A stretch of 64,000 nt of DNA from Jacaranda mimosifolia (GCA_018894105.1 CM032121.1:3326007-3390006); one strand, 5' to 3'; positions 10,888 to 22,657 are shown, counted from the stretch's first letter. Notes: a model not told the origin generated them from the sequence alone. A program made the numbers and translations.

Positions 10888-11843
10888 TTAACAATGGTCA
10901 AGTACAAAGAATGATGTATTCCATAAAAGTAACAAATCGCAAGATACACTCTCTCTACCTATTTGATAATGCGCAGGCAAATCTAACGGGGCCGACGATA
11001 GTCCAGCCAAAACTAAGTGCCTCTCCTCAATAAAAATGGAGGCTTCCAATGGGCCAAACTGGACCAGGTCCCGCACAAAAGTGTTCGGCCAGGTCGGAGT
11101 GAGATTCCTCGGCATGTCGACATGCCCTCTCCACCAGCCCCGAGGAATATTGAACCCCCCAGCCACCCGAACGAACAGATACCATTTTTTCCATTCTTGC
11201 CCGTACGAAAAAGAAGGGGCTACTAGGAATTTATGGCGTGGTCGAGCAGTGAGGTAGTAGAAACCCGACTCGTCGACACTACCCGACTTGCGGGACATAA
11301 ACAGGTGAAAAAGGTTGGAAAAATTTTCAAAACTAGCAGGCTGGTTAAACAAATGCATTAAAACTATAAAGCCACAAATAGTAGAGAAGTAGTTAGGTAA
11401 AAGTTGTGTTATACATACTTGAAGACCCCTGAGCAGATTAACCATACTATCACTCAGGGGGAACCTGAGACCGCATCTAAACGTGTCTTCGAAGACTGTT
11501 ATACAGCCCGCAGGAGTGCGATGCATTTGACCAGGTGGTCCTGGGGTCAGAAGTTGATATTCATGAGAGATATGATACTGCTCTCTAAGACGTCTCAAGT
11601 CCCAAGGGTTAATAGTGGATACGATTTCACTGTAATGACTTGGCATGAACAGTCGACCTCGCGACAGGGGAATCTGGCTTGGCCCAGCTTCCTCCCCCCC
11701 CTACGAGTGCTGCTCGAGCTATTGGAACTGGAATCATCGCCCGACGACTCACTCGACGACCCAGAAGCATACCTAGGTCTAACAGACTAGGTGGCCTCAC
11801 TATCCCCCCCATGACTACCCTCAGAACTGTATAAGCCCAACAT
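10888..11843 (-). pseudogene. Tat-1 antisense ORF, N-terminal and conserved domain
   Basis: The likely start is ATG at 11843-11841 (MLGLYSSEGSH), followed by a Ser-rich stretch with one TAG. A G-run near 11693-11700 shifts the frame. From 11646 the frame is open for 252 codons and shows features of the plant 'putative gypsy type transposon' domain (PF04195-like): FRCGLRFPLSDSMVNLL, then FLVAPSFSYGQEWKKWYLFVR. Such antisense ORFs are known from Tat elements. A TATA-like box lies about 160 bp upstream (12003-12012). Confidence 0.7.
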
Positions 11844-12002
11844 GATTTTCAAAGAAAAGCTAAAGGATAGGGAGTAGAAGCGAAGGAATACTTACAAAAA
11901 GGAAGAACTAAAGTCAGGAAGTCTTGAAAGCGAGGACGTTTGGACAAGCACTCGACCAGAAGCTAATGCGGTAAAAGTAAAAATGGCTAGTTTTATCACG
12001 GG

Positions 12003-12012
12003 TATTTATAAA
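12003..12012 (-). promoter_or_regulatory. TATA-like box for the Tat-1 antisense ORF
   Basis: TTTATAAATA on the minus strand, inside the element next to the 3' LTR and about 160 bp ahead of the antisense start codon. Tat-2 has the same arrangement at 20061. This suggests the antisense gene has its own promoter, independent of the LTR. Confidence 0.5.
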
Positions 12013-12200
12013 GGAAGAAGCACGGAAAACCAAGCGTTTGCAATAATGACTGTAATCGCCATGCCACCCCACGTGCGCCACGATGTAACCGCTCAATAAA
12101 TGCGCCGAACCCTGGTCGATTTTCAAAAACCCTGGTCGATTATCACAAATACCTATATCGCTACCTCCTAACGCTTCTCGTCGAATCCTCGTTCAGCCTT

Positions 12201-12218
12201 GCGAAGCGGGGGGACTCA
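12201..12218 (+). other. Polypurine tract of Tat-1
   Basis: The purine-rich GCGAAGCGGGGGGACTCA abuts the TG of the 3' LTR. It primes plus-strand DNA synthesis in LTR retrotransposons. Confidence 0.75.
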
Positions 12219-12871
12219 TGATATAGGGTGGCCCAAGTGCCAAGGCCCAAACCAAGTTAGCCCAGAGACGTAGCACCAGGCCGAATCTAGCACCCGAGGC
12301 CCATATGCATAATCGACCTCAATCGACCATCTTGAGGTCGACTTGGTCAACCAGCTAGGTCGAGATACTACAATACTCTGCCACCGCATTAAATGCACTA
12401 ACAGGCATCACGCCTCTGCATTAATGGCGCATGCCATCCCCTCACCGCCTGACACAACAGGCACCGCTACAGTATACTATTAGGTCCTTGAAACCTGGAA
12501 GGGCAGTTAGCTGGAGGTATGCAGGTCAGGGAAATAACTAATTACCCCTGGCTCAAAGCTAAGGGCCCCCGGGATATACTAGGGGCATCCCAGATAATTC
12601 CCCGGAGGGAGAAGGATATAAATACCCTCAGTCCAGCCTTCTAGAGGTACGCACTCATATACACTAAAAGCCCTTACTCTGTTGCTCGATATTTGTGGAC
12701 GATCTCTACTGACTTGAGCGTCGGAGGGCTTAAGCCGAGGGCTCCTCGGCTAGCCTAACGTTTACTGTGATTGCAGGATTCTTCCCTTCCAAGCAAAAGC
12801 ATAGACCCTTCAGGTCGAGTCCTATCTAAACTCAAAGTTGGTTCCCTATCCAACTGATTGAACCCTCATTA
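12219..12871 (+). repeat. 3' LTR of Tat-1
   Basis: Begins TGATATAGGG and ends CCCTCATTA (the final CA has become TA), followed by TSD GTATG. 653 bp, with about 56 differences from the 5' LTR by hand count. Confidence 0.93.
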
Positions 12872-13276
12872 GTATGTAATCAAATCGATTGAAGGTTTGA
12901 ATTTCATAGAAGGTAATTGGACAACCAACAAAAATTAATAATTCTAAACCACATCAGGTTTGACCACATCACTCAATATTTTTGTGCTATGTGGAAAATT
13001 AATTTTTTAAACAAAAAATAATCAAATTGTATTTTCGGTTAAACCATAGTTAAATTATTCTTCTTCTTTATCCAAATATCAACACCCATCTTGGAAAGAA
13101 GAGATACTTTAGGAATAATACCAAATTGCAAAAATTTCAAATCTAAATTTTTCAATGAAGTACTTCTCTAAATTCATCTTCATAGCCCAGCCTTGTTTCT
13201 ATCATCTTCATTATGTTATTTCAATTCCACCACCCCATCCTTCTTCTAATAAATAGTAAATATCATCTTGAACCCA

Positions 13277-13884
13277 CTATTTAAAAAACCAGACAAGACC
13301 AACCGATCGGACCGTCGAGCGGTCGGCAAATCTGTCCGATTTCTCAAAAAATAAGAAAATTCAAAAAATCGCCCTATTTTGTTAAAATCGTTCAGACCGG
13401 GTGGTCGGAACGGTGAACCAATTAACTGCTCACGATTCAATTGAACTGGACCATTTTTTTCATTTAATTTTTAAAGAAATTGAATTTTTTTTTTAATTTT
13501 TTTTGTCTAAATACAAAGTTTGAAAGTTAAGGTACACCTAATAGGCTATCTAAAAGTCAAAAAAAGTTTTGGTTTAAAGTTTAGACTTTAGAATTAACTC
13601 ACACACTCTCAACTTTAAACTTCATACTTGAGATATTTAAATTATTGTGATAATTTATAATATTAATTGTGAAATTTGAATTATGATATTAAACAATATC
13701 ATTTAAGCTCTTTATGTTTTATATTTTGACATTTTATTAATTTTTAAGTAATATATAATATAAATATATATAAATATATTTTATAATTATGACGTCACGG
13801 TTCAATTATGGTTTGACCAATGATTAAACCAATAAACCATGAACCGATAAATTTTTCGGTTCCGATTTGATTTTTCAAACATTG
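13277..13884. mobile_element. MULE-like MITE with 10-bp target duplication
   Basis: Flanked by CTTGAACCCA at 13267-13276 and 13885-13894, a size fitting Mutator-like elements. The ends form an imperfect inverted repeat (TTTAAAAAACCAGAC left, GTTTGAAAAATCAAATCGG on the other strand at the right). The interior has the CCGGTT/GGTCGG words of a common plant repeat family. No coding capacity. Confidence 0.65.
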
Positions 13885-14020
13885 CTTGAACCCACACACA
13901 TACCTCTGCTTAATTTGAAGATATTGAATAAGAACGGACATTATTAATGCTACATAATATTGTTGAGTGAATCCCAATTTGATTTTAATTACCAAAAAAC
14001 GATAATAATTACAGCTAAAA

Positions 14021-14411
14021 ATGGCATATTTCTCCATTTTATACTCCCCAATCCACTTCACTCTCCCTACACCCCAACTCCACCACTACCGCCGAAGGCC
14101 CCTTGCAATAACCGTCGCCATTCCACCACTGCAGACGTCGCTGCGGTGTCCGCAACCTTCAACAGCAACATTATCGCCGTTATTGGAGGTGGGTCTGTTG
14201 TGACACTCGCAGCCGTGCTGTCCGTCGCCGACCCAGAGAAGCGGTGGCAAATGCAGGTGGAGTAGGTCGGCGGAAGGGACAAGGTGGTGGTTCGGGATTA
14301 CTTCAACAATGATGGGTTCCAGCGATGGCGGAGAATTTATAGAGATACTAATGATGTTAATAAAGTGCAGAAGGACATCAGGCTCAGACACTCGAAGACT
14401 GTGGAAACGTG
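14021..14411 (+). pseudogene. CHLM: CHLM (Mg-protoporphyrin IX methyltransferase) exon-1 pseudogene, copy A
   Basis: CHLM methylates Mg-protoporphyrin IX in plastid chlorophyll synthesis. Here only the first part of the gene is present. A transit-peptide-like start (MAYFSILYSPIHF, 14021) is in a different frame from the mature part, which reads IAVIGGGSVVTLAAVLSVADPEKRWQ, then a TAG, then VGGRDKVVVRDYFNNDGF and NKVQKDIRL. A one-base deletion at the KTVEN-like site makes a further break. The methyltransferase domain and later exons are absent. The TAG and the one-base deletion are also in copy B (46852), so inactivation came before the duplication. Confidence 0.8.
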
Positions 14412-15555
14412 ATGAACCTTAATGATTTACCGAAGTATATTGAATAGAGTGGTTCAGTTGCTAAATCCATTTAATATATTTTTTTGCTTTTTTTTTACAA
14501 TTTATATAATTACGCTTGTTTTTTTTTTTTTTTTTTTTTCCCCTTATATTTCTGAAATTTATATTCTCAAAAAAATATACATATACTACATATTTCATTT
14601 TCCTTAGAACTATTCTAAACTAATTGTTGTACACGAAATTTGGCAAAAAAAAATTATTTTGGCAGAAAATATTCGACCAAAAAATTGTTTTGACGGAAAA
14701 TTGGGGGTTCCCTAAGGATATAATTTTTTCATTTATATTTGTTTTCGTTGAACATAATTTTCAAAATAAATATGCATAATGGGGAAAAAACACAAAATGT
14801 CTACATTATGTGACACGCATATTTTTAAATATCTTATGAATAAATAAAAAGTAATTATTAAATTTCTAACTAATCCGATTTTATATGAAACTTGGTAGAA
14901 TTGAATTCACACTACAAAACCCAAAAAAAAATAAAAAATTATTGTTTTCATATTTGGAAATTCATTACACTAAATTAATAAAATAATTCACTGTCTATTT
15001 TTAAATAATTTCAAAAAAATTAGAATTATTAAACTTACATACTTTTTAAAATATTTTTATTAATATTTTCAGTCCAAAACAAACTCAAAAACCAAAACTC
15101 ATAAAATATTCTTATTTTCTCAAACATATCTCATAAACAATCTCACAAATAATGACAACCTCACATCATATTATCATAATTATTACATTTTATTTCACAA
15201 CCTCATTTTTCAATCTCATATCTCTAAAATATCTAAATAACCTCACTTTCCTCATAAACAAAAAATGAGGTAAGGCTTCACAAGCAATCACAACCTAACA
15301 TTCTCGAACTGGATAGATTATTGCTTGATTTCCTTGTCTTTGTTGTATATTGGAATTCTTATTGGCCAAAAAAAAAAAAAAAAAATTAAAGAAAGACTAT
15401 TTGAAAAATGAAATGAAATATGTTACTCCATTTTACGTAATAGAGTTTTTACAAAGTTTAAATTGTTTTTTATCAAATATCTATAATTTTTTTTTTTTTT
15501 TGGGTTGGCAAATATTTGATTAAATTTCTAAATGAATTCTAAATAATTTTTCCTA
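14412..15555. other. AT-rich duplicated DNA with part of a dispersed repeat
   Basis: No gene seen. It pairs with 47180-48370. Positions about 15060-15300 (AAACTCAAAAACCAAAACTC to CACAAGCAATCACAACC) match 47880-48110 and, inverted, the MITE-like element at 18102-18482. Confidence 0.55.
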
Positions 15556-17240
15556 GTTTGAGTTGCATTACACAACAACAATCTCTATAATCCTTGAGTT
15601 AAATTTGTCAAAAAAAAAAAAAAATTCTCTCTCTCAATTTCGGTTAAAATGATGACAATTCTTGGAGCCTACACAATCAAATGAAATTTTATTAAAGAAT
15701 GACATGAAAATACAAATTAAATCAAATACAAAACTAAAATAATACGAAATATATATAAATAGATATATGTATATGTATATGTATATATTAAATATTACAT
15801 GAGACTCTTTTGTTAAGGAGTTAAATTTTTGGGCCATCTCAAGGTTATCTCAAAAAAGAAAAAAAAAAATCTTGTTGGTAATAAACGAAATTCAGCGGCA
15901 CGATTTTTAGCAGTCGTGTTTGTATAAAATTACAGAAGATTGGTTGTTCACATACAATAACCGCATTAGAGTAAGAAGTCTTCTCCACCTTTTTTACAAT
16001 CTTTAATATTTCATGGAGAAGACAATGAATTTTTATTTTAATATATAACTCTTCAGTTTTTGTTTTTGTTTTTTTTTTTTTCATTTTCTTTCCTTGCAAT
16101 TTGTGTTGGTTACTATTTTTATTTTTTTTTTCCTTTCCGAATAAGTGGTGATATTTTTGTTAAGAAGAAGAATGATTCAATTATGGTTTGATTGGAAAAC
16201 AAAATTTGATCATTATTCATTTAAAAAATTAATTTTTCACATGACACAAAATTATTAGAACCATCTTTTTTGAAAAAGAAAAACTGACAGGTAAATGGTA
16301 GAATAGAAATTTCGTACAATTAAATCTATAGCCGAGTATATTATAACTCATTAAATAAAGATATTAAGTCAATGAGGTACAATTAAATGACATGAGATGA
16401 GACGCCATGTGATTCTCCAATACGTGAAGGCATGACATGTGTTGCCCACACTTCAATGTGCATATTATATTTGAGTTTGACATTCATCATATTGTCTTAT
16501 GTTTTTTATATATAGTGTTGCTCTTGTGATTGAAATAGGGTGTAAAAGAATTTGATCAACTTATAACTGAGTTTGAGTTGAACTTAACTTTTATTTTGAA
16601 TTAATCTCGAATAATATGTATTTAGATTTAAAATTCATGAATATATCAATCCTCTTAATAATTTTTATATTATTAATGTATATATTATATTACTATACAT
16701 GTTGCATTATAGTTTAATGAGTTCAGTTATATGATTTATAATAACATTTGTGATGAATTAATAAATATTATATATATAAGTTGAGTTATTAAGTTTTTAC
16801 ACCATTTATTGAATTTCAAACAAAGTTTACTGCAATGCAGTTGAAAATTTAAATTTAATCTTAGCCAATTTCAATCAGCTTACGTTTTTATTGTGTTAAA
16901 ACTTAAAACTCAAAATTCAACACATGCTCATCAAGCTAATATATATTTTCATTCCCAAACCTAATATATATATATATATATATATATATTTCAAATTCAA
17001 ACTTGAACACAAAGAACAAGCTTATCAAATTCAAATTTGTAATACATACATTTCGTTCGAACTCAAGCTCGAGTCTGAAATTTTTTCCCAATCAATTCTA
17101 TTTGGTTCTACCCAATTATCTCAAATAAGAAACATGAATAGGTAAATCCACTAGTTTAAATACAACCGTAACTCAGAACATCAGTAGCTAACAAAGACAT
17201 AATCAGGTCTACGAAAGTAGAAAACGAAGCAAATGTCTGT
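15556..17240. other. AT-rich intergenic DNA, no gene seen
   Basis: Copy-A-specific relative to copy B apart from short stretches. It contains poly-A/T runs and TA microsatellites (15760-15790, 16962-16990), plus a low-complexity segment (16540-17110) with AAGCTCGAGTC-like words as in the repeat at 18790-19075. The short open frames here have no recognisable protein features. Confidence 0.5.
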
Positions 17241-17441
17241 TAGATCTGAGTACAATAACATTGTTGAATATACACATGAAACTTTCCACTGCGTTCTCTG
17301 CTGCTACTTGCAAATGTCTGAAAATAATTCATTTTCCACAGACCCACCAAATTAAAACACAGCTTTCCCCAAAGGTAAGTCAACAAATTCCCCGATACTA
17401 CAAGAATGGCATAATCTCTTTGAAAAACTACACAGGTAAAA

Positions 17442-18023
17442 TCACTTTCTCAGAAATGCAACTGTTGCAACACGTGATCCAACTGATCCTCCAAACAGAA
17501 ATGTCGGATATGAGCGAATGTGGTCGATGTATTGGAATGGGGAATCTCTTCCGTCTTGGTCGACACTAGTCTCCGGTTCTTGAGAGGCAGCAATCCTTCT
17601 TTGATTGAAAGCCTCCGCCTCTTGTATCAGCTCATCTTTCGTACTATTGCATGATGTAATAACCTGAAGCGTGTCGATGATAAAGTAAACTGATTGCAGA
17701 CACAGAAACATATCGGTACTTCATTTAAAGTCTCCAACTCGACATGCTAGATTCACAGATTCCAGACAACTAGAACCCTGTAATGTCGCATGAAGAAAAG
17801 TAGGCAAGATTTTATGAGAGAAAATTGAAAAAAAAAATAAATAAATTCAAGGTTTCAGGTGGAAAGAAATTCTAAGCCACTATGGTGTCTGGAAAAAATC
17901 ACTTGCACCTGAGCCAGAATAATGCAGAGAAGGAAGTCATACAAAGAATATATAAGCAAAGATGCTCACCAATAACCCACCGGAAGCCAGAAGCCCTGAG
18001 ATGGAGTCCCCCAATACATTATC
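17442..18023 (-). pseudogene. Unrecognised gene fragment, two candidate 3' exons
   Basis: On the minus strand, a candidate exon at 18023-17970 (18 codons, DNVLGDSISGLLASGGLL) has an AG acceptor before it (CTGTTTCAG) and a GTGAGC donor after it. The next candidate exon at 17663-17442 (after CGCTTCAG) continues in phase 0 as VITSCNSTKDELIQEAEAFN and runs to a TGA, 73 codons in all. A Gly/Leu-rich segment followed by a charged helix looks protein-like, unlike the AT-rich surroundings. I do not recognise the family. No upstream exons are visible before the MITE-like element at 18102, so the gene is probably truncated. Confidence 0.4.
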
Positions 18024-18101
18024 CTGAAACAGAGATTAACATTACCAACTGGTCGAGTCCATGTATTTGGTAACCGAAACACTTGAAACAGGAAGTTTCT
18101 T

Positions 18102-18482
18102 ATGTGATTGCTTGTGAGGCTTGGCTTTATATTTGAGTGTTTTAGAGATTTTGGTGATGTTTTGGTGTTTGAGATATATGAGAATATGAGATGAGGTTGT
18201 GATTAGTTGTGAAATAAAGTGTAATGATTATAATAATATGATAGGTAGATGTGATATAAGATTATAAATGATTGCGAGATTGTTTTTAAGATATGTTTGA
18301 AAGATTTAGTTGAGATATGAAAATTATTTTGTGAGTTTTGATTTTTGAGTTTTTGGAGCAACACTATTCATTGACCTAAGAAACATATTAAATGGTCTCT
18401 CAAACAAACAAAATCTTTTATCCCAAAACATATTTCACAGGCCAAAAAATGGGGTCAAAGTACCCCACAAGCAATCACATCC
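18102..18482. mobile_element. MITE-like element with GTGATTGCTTGTG inverted ends
   Basis: The left end GTGATTGCTTGTGAGG (about 18105) and right end CCCCACAAGCAATCACATCC (about 18463-18482) are inverted repeats. The interior resembles, in reverse, the repeats at 15060-15300 and 47880-48110. It is non-coding. The target duplication is not clear, so the superfamily is not assigned. Confidence 0.5.
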
Positions 18483-18789
18483 TTCTATTTCCTTGAATCA
18501 CTTGTAGCGTTAAGCTGTAAAGGCAAGATAAAAGTTTTACTTAATTTATTTTCAGAGAGACATAAGGGATATTATAAGTGTGCAGGAACAACTATTTTGC
18601 ATGGAGAGAATCCTACGACTGGGAGTGAGGGGGCAGGAGAAGCTATAAAGCGGTATGCAGTGTTGACATAACTAGCAGAGTACTACAGATTATTATCCCA
18701 ATCAAAGGGCAGAAGCAGCAAGAGAGTCAAATTGTACCCAAAAAAACACCAAATTTGTTCAAAGCCATAGTGGGATAACACCATCAATG

Positions 18790-19075
18790 CAGCAAACGGG
18801 TAGAATGGCTTGTGAGCTGAACTCGAGCTCTCTGTATCTAGGCTCGAAGCTCGCAAGCTCAGTATATAATTAAATATTATTTTTTATTTTATTAATAAAT
18901 ATGTATTATATTACTAGTTTTTTATTTTAAATTCGAGTTCATAATTGTTTATAACTTACTTGACAAGTCAAGTTTTATCGAGTCAAGCTCGAGCTCAGAA
19001 TTTTAGATTCATGGAACTCAAGCTCAAATTCGAAAATTTTCTCCAAGCTCAGCTCGACTACCCCTAAATAACACG
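18790..19075. mobile_element. Dispersed repeat rich in CGAGCTC words, MITE-like
   Basis: Ends GGGTAGAATGGCTTGTGAGC and GCTCAGCTCGACTACCCC form an imperfect inverted repeat. The interior is rich in AACTCGAGCTC, a pattern common in plant non-autonomous DNA transposons. No coding capacity. Confidence 0.5.
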
Positions 19076-19396
19076 TGACCAAAATAATTTCTTGTATATG
19101 CTTGACAGCATGAGTACTTTAGGACAGCCTTCCACCGAAGGAAACAAGTTTGCAGGTGGAGCTTTTAGAACTTGGGTTGTTGGAAATTAATGGAAAAAGA
19201 TACAACATATAGAGATCTAAACTAAGGTTGGACCCTGAATTGGACGCTGACATTTAATCTCTAGTTAATTAAATAAATAAAATAAAATAAAATTTACTAG
19301 TCCACAACATTTCTTAGGCTGGTTAACGAAAATTATCTAGGAATTTAAGTAGTTTCAGCAGAAGCAACAATTAGGATATATCCCAGTTGTACTAAT

Positions 19397-19897
19397 TGAT
19401 GTGGCTCGAGTTCCAGGATCCCGACCTCAACTTGGACTACCGATTGCAACCCCGATGATGGTCACGGCCTTGACCTAGAACCACACGTCTGAATTTTGGA
19501 TTTCTAACCTGACCACGAGAGAACACGTTAGGCTAGCTAAGATCAACTAAGGCCTTCCGATGCCTAAGTTAGTGAGGTGATCAATTGAGTTCTAGATAAA
19601 GAGAAGACAGTAAGTGACAATGAGCGATCATAACTTGACTTGGAACTGTGCTGAGCTTGCCTCTTGTAGGTGACGTTTGGTCCTTTCTGTACGGATCGTG
19701 TTGTCCTTGCATTACGCGTCTGATCATTGGTTGATCAACGGTCTATTACATGGGTCATGGCCCGGTCCGGGTAGAGTTCATTTGGGTCGTGACCCGACCC
19801 GAATAGAAAGACGCAGATCTTGTCATGTTTGGACATTTTGATTATAGCATGGGGATACGATGGTTTTTTTACTTGTTCTTAATAATAATTACTATCA
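19397..19897 (-). repeat. 3' LTR of Tat-2
   Basis: 501 bp from TGATGTGGCTCGAG to TTACTATCA, with TSD CTAAT on its left. It matches 28856-29320 joined to 37721-37759. The sequence just inside (AGTGAGGGAG on the minus strand) is the likely polypurine tract. Confidence 0.9.
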
Positions 19898-20060
19898 TTA
19901 ACTCCCTCACTTCCAAAGCGAATTGGTTCTTGTTCCTGCCGGGGAAATGAACCTATGCACTTATGGAAGTAGGCATTGACTCACCACAGCCGTCCGATCA
20001 AACCACTCTAATTTGGGTCATTGATGCCGCCTCGATAAGAGAATCGTCACATTCCCCTCC

Positions 20061-20067
20061 TATAAAT
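20061..20067 (+). promoter_or_regulatory. TATA-like box for the Tat-2 antisense ORF
   Basis: TATAAAT on the + strand, just inside the 3' LTR and about 140 bp before the antisense start at 20204. It mirrors the arrangement at 12003-12012 in Tat-1. Confidence 0.5.
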
Positions 20068-20203
20068 TCCCTAGAGTTACTCCACAACTTCATTTTACTT
20101 TTCTTTCTACATCGTCTCTACCTGCCTCGTCGGACCCCAAGCCCTAACTTTCACTATCTGTTCAAGACCTCATCTCCTTAGGTTTGTCTTCTTTTCTATA
20201 ATA

Positions 20204-22657
20204 ATGATCTCGAGTTCAAGTTCAAGATCCTTCTCTGAAAGGATTCGCAGCCCTAATCAGTTGGGGTCAAGTGAAAGTATTTCCCCTTCCTCAGGTTCTG
20301 AGGGAGTGACCTCCCTTCAAATTGTCCCTTTCTCGGGTTCGATCCCATCTCCTCCTCCACTTAATTCCTAGGATCCTGAACCCTCAACCCCAACTCCGGC
20401 TGGTTCTTCTTTGTCCCCAGCTGGTTAATCCGCGTAGGATCCCGAAACGAAAGAGTATGTCATCTCCACATTTCTCTGGCTAGTAATAGTTCCAAACCTA
20501 GAGTCCCTAGTGGTCATCGAGTTCAAGTCTCGATTCTTCATTCACCTAGAATACGAAATAATCTTTCCAAATAAGTCGGATCGGATGCATCTCCCTCCTT
20601 CTAGTTGTGCCACTTTTTCAATAGGCATGTTAGAAGAGAGTCTGAGATACCCTATCCCCGATCCCATAGAAAATATTTTTTTGGGATTAGACGTTTACCC
20701 AGCCCAACTCACTCTAAATGCAATAAGACATATCATCTATTTTTTTATCATAATGACCTACCTTGGCGTCGAGCCTTCCTTTGTGCATTTCTAGTCGCTT
20801 TACTCAATAACGAACTCGACCCGATATAGGGAGCGTGGGTTCTACTATCTCACCGCGCGGCCCCTATGTAAGTTTGTAGATAAAGTTCCTTTCTCCTTAG
20901 GCCCATGGAAGGAAATTTTTATTTTTATTTGAGCCCCCGCCAATCGTCCTTGGCGATTTCGATCTGACTGGAGGCATAGTAAGCCTAAGCCCTCTGTGTC
21001 GGATGAGGTCATGTGGGGAGAGGACTTCGTAGATACCTTAACTACCCATATGTATAAAGCTAGCGAGCTCTTGAAAGAGGAGATCCTCAGGATTGCCGAC
21101 CTAACGTCGGCTAATATTCGAGTTCAAAGGACTCTTGAAGATAGTCTTCTCTTATCATTTTGCTATATTTTTTCTCCATTCTTTGCATATCGATGTCAGG
21201 TCAAGGCATAACCCTTTCTGTATTTTATTTCAGTCATGTCGAGCAAGAACCTGAGGATAATCAATAAGATGAAGGCCCAAAAGGAGGCTTTGCTAGCCAA
21301 GGCCCAATCCACTGGGCTCGTCTCCATCCCAGCGTTGCAGACACCCATTCCGACCTTAACCTAGCCTCCAAGTGTGTCGACTCAAGCCATTGAAGTGGAG
21401 CATCCAATCCCCTTCAATCAAGTCCCCAGCGTCGAGGGCGAGCAAGATCTCGAGCTCAAAGCGGCAGTTAAAAGCGGCTCCAAGAGCAATGGCAAGAAAT
21501 GAAAACATGGCTCCAAAACTAAGAGCTCGAAGCTCACTTCCCCTGGCCATTCAAGTAAAAGCCCCTCGAAAAAATCCAAGGGCAAAGGTTCGAGCGACAA
21601 GGGTCCCTCACTCATTTCTTCCCGCAACCTCAATATCATCGCTCAACGCGAGGTCCTGCTAAACGATGCACGTAAGAATTACAATACCATCAACTCGGGC
21701 TTTTCCAGCAATTCTTCACTTCCAGTTCTGATCCTAAACTGGAAAATTACAGATCAAAGCTCTATGCTACGATCATGATCTAGAGAGACCTCATTCGAGC
21801 TGTATAAAGGATGCCTGATGACTAAAGACCAGGCCTTACTCACATCTACGAATTTTTCCCGGCTCGAGGAGCATGGCGCATATACCCTAATGTAGGCAAG
21901 TTCTGAATCTCTCACGAAATTGCTTTTGAAACATTCTCAACTACTCAGGCTCGCAACTTAATATCAATTGTCTCTTTTGCAAGGGATCACATATATGCAT
22001 CAATTATCTTTACAGTGCGTCTACTGGAGAAGCTACTTCATGGCCTCGAACATGGAGGTCATGGAGCTTAAGAAAGCCAAAGAAGAGCTCAACGCCAATC
22101 TGAAGTCGACTCAGCCGTCTATTGACAACGAGCTCGCATCGCACAAAGAAGAGTTGGCCGACCAAGACCAAAAGATCAAGGAGTTGGAACAAAAATTATC
22201 TAAAATGAAGAAGTCATTAGCCTCGGAGAAGAAGGCATCCTATGAGCTGGGCTGCTCGAAGAGACATACAGAATTCAAGAGTTCCTCCGAGTATAAGGAG
22301 CTAATCGAGAACACTAGGATGGATGGAGCTCGAGCATTCAGGAAGTCAAGTACATTCGAATCCATGGTCGAAGAGAAAGCAACGGAGTATGCTTACATGA
22401 GCTTCTTAAAGTGCCAAGCTCAAATGAAGAAACTGGGTGGGATCGTTGAGGGCTTTGATCTAGACCGACTCGATCCCACTAAAGATGCCAATTTAAAAGA
22501 CTATCCATCCAGTAGGTTCCCCGAAGAGGAAGAACCTAAGGATGAGTTCGCATTCTTAGCCAAGGAGGTCGAGGCCTCTCCTCTGGCCACTAAAGAAGGG
22601 GAAATTCCCCTCAAAGCCCCCACCTCTCAAGACGTTGTTGCGGAAGCTGGGCACTAG
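20204..22657 (+). pseudogene. Tat-2 antisense ORF (broken)
   Basis: Lies on the strand opposite to gag-pol. The likely start is ATG 20204, opening with a Ser-rich stretch (MISSSSSSRSFSERI) as in Tat-1. Stops interrupt it. About 20510-20794 resembles the 'putative gypsy type transposon' domain (RMHLPPSSCATFSIGMLEES, then VYPAQLTLNAIRHII). The C-terminal part at 21968-22657 is open for 229 codons, with a coiled coil (KKAKEELNANLKS, KIKELEQKLSKMKK) and an acidic end. Its domain order equals that of Tat-1, supporting a common ancestral antisense gene. Its function is not known. Confidence 0.65.

Larger units (their letters stand above)
2323..12871 (+). mobile_element. Tat-1: complete, inactivated Ty3/gypsy Tat-lineage retrotransposon
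   Basis: A 10.5-kb element bounded by two 653-bp LTRs and the 5-bp target duplication GTATG (2318-2322 and 12872-12876). Order on the + strand: LTR, primer site, gag, protease, RT, RNase H, second RNase H, integrase, tandem repeats, an antisense ORF on the - strand, polypurine tract, LTR. The second (archaeal-type) RNase H before integrase and the antisense ORF are hallmarks of the Tat lineage (Ogre/Retand type). Every pol domain has stops or frameshifts, so it is not autonomous. A hand count gives about 56 LTR differences in 653 (about 8.6%), mostly transitions. Copy B at about 46070-46095 shows the empty site. Confidence 0.95.
12877..15555. repeat. Segmental duplication, copy A, block 2 (pairs with 46085-48370)
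   Basis: Collinear with copy B from GTAATCAAATCGATTG onward, including the CHLM fragment and the AT-rich block ending near CTAAATAATTTTTCC. Copy A carries the MITE at 13277-13884; copy B carries a Tourist-like MITE. Between 13178 and 14090 copy B lacks the matching DNA, so either it lost it or copy A gained more than the MITE. Confidence 0.85.

Noticed and set aside
9517..10914. Plus-strand ORFs at 9517-9990 and 10465-10914 in Tat-1
   Set aside because: They lie opposite the coiled-coil antisense ORF and have no family features. The minus strand is the coding one.
14021..14411. Plastid DNA insertion as the source of the CHLM-like sequence
   Set aside because: CHLM is a nuclear gene, so the fragment is a nuclear gene duplication.
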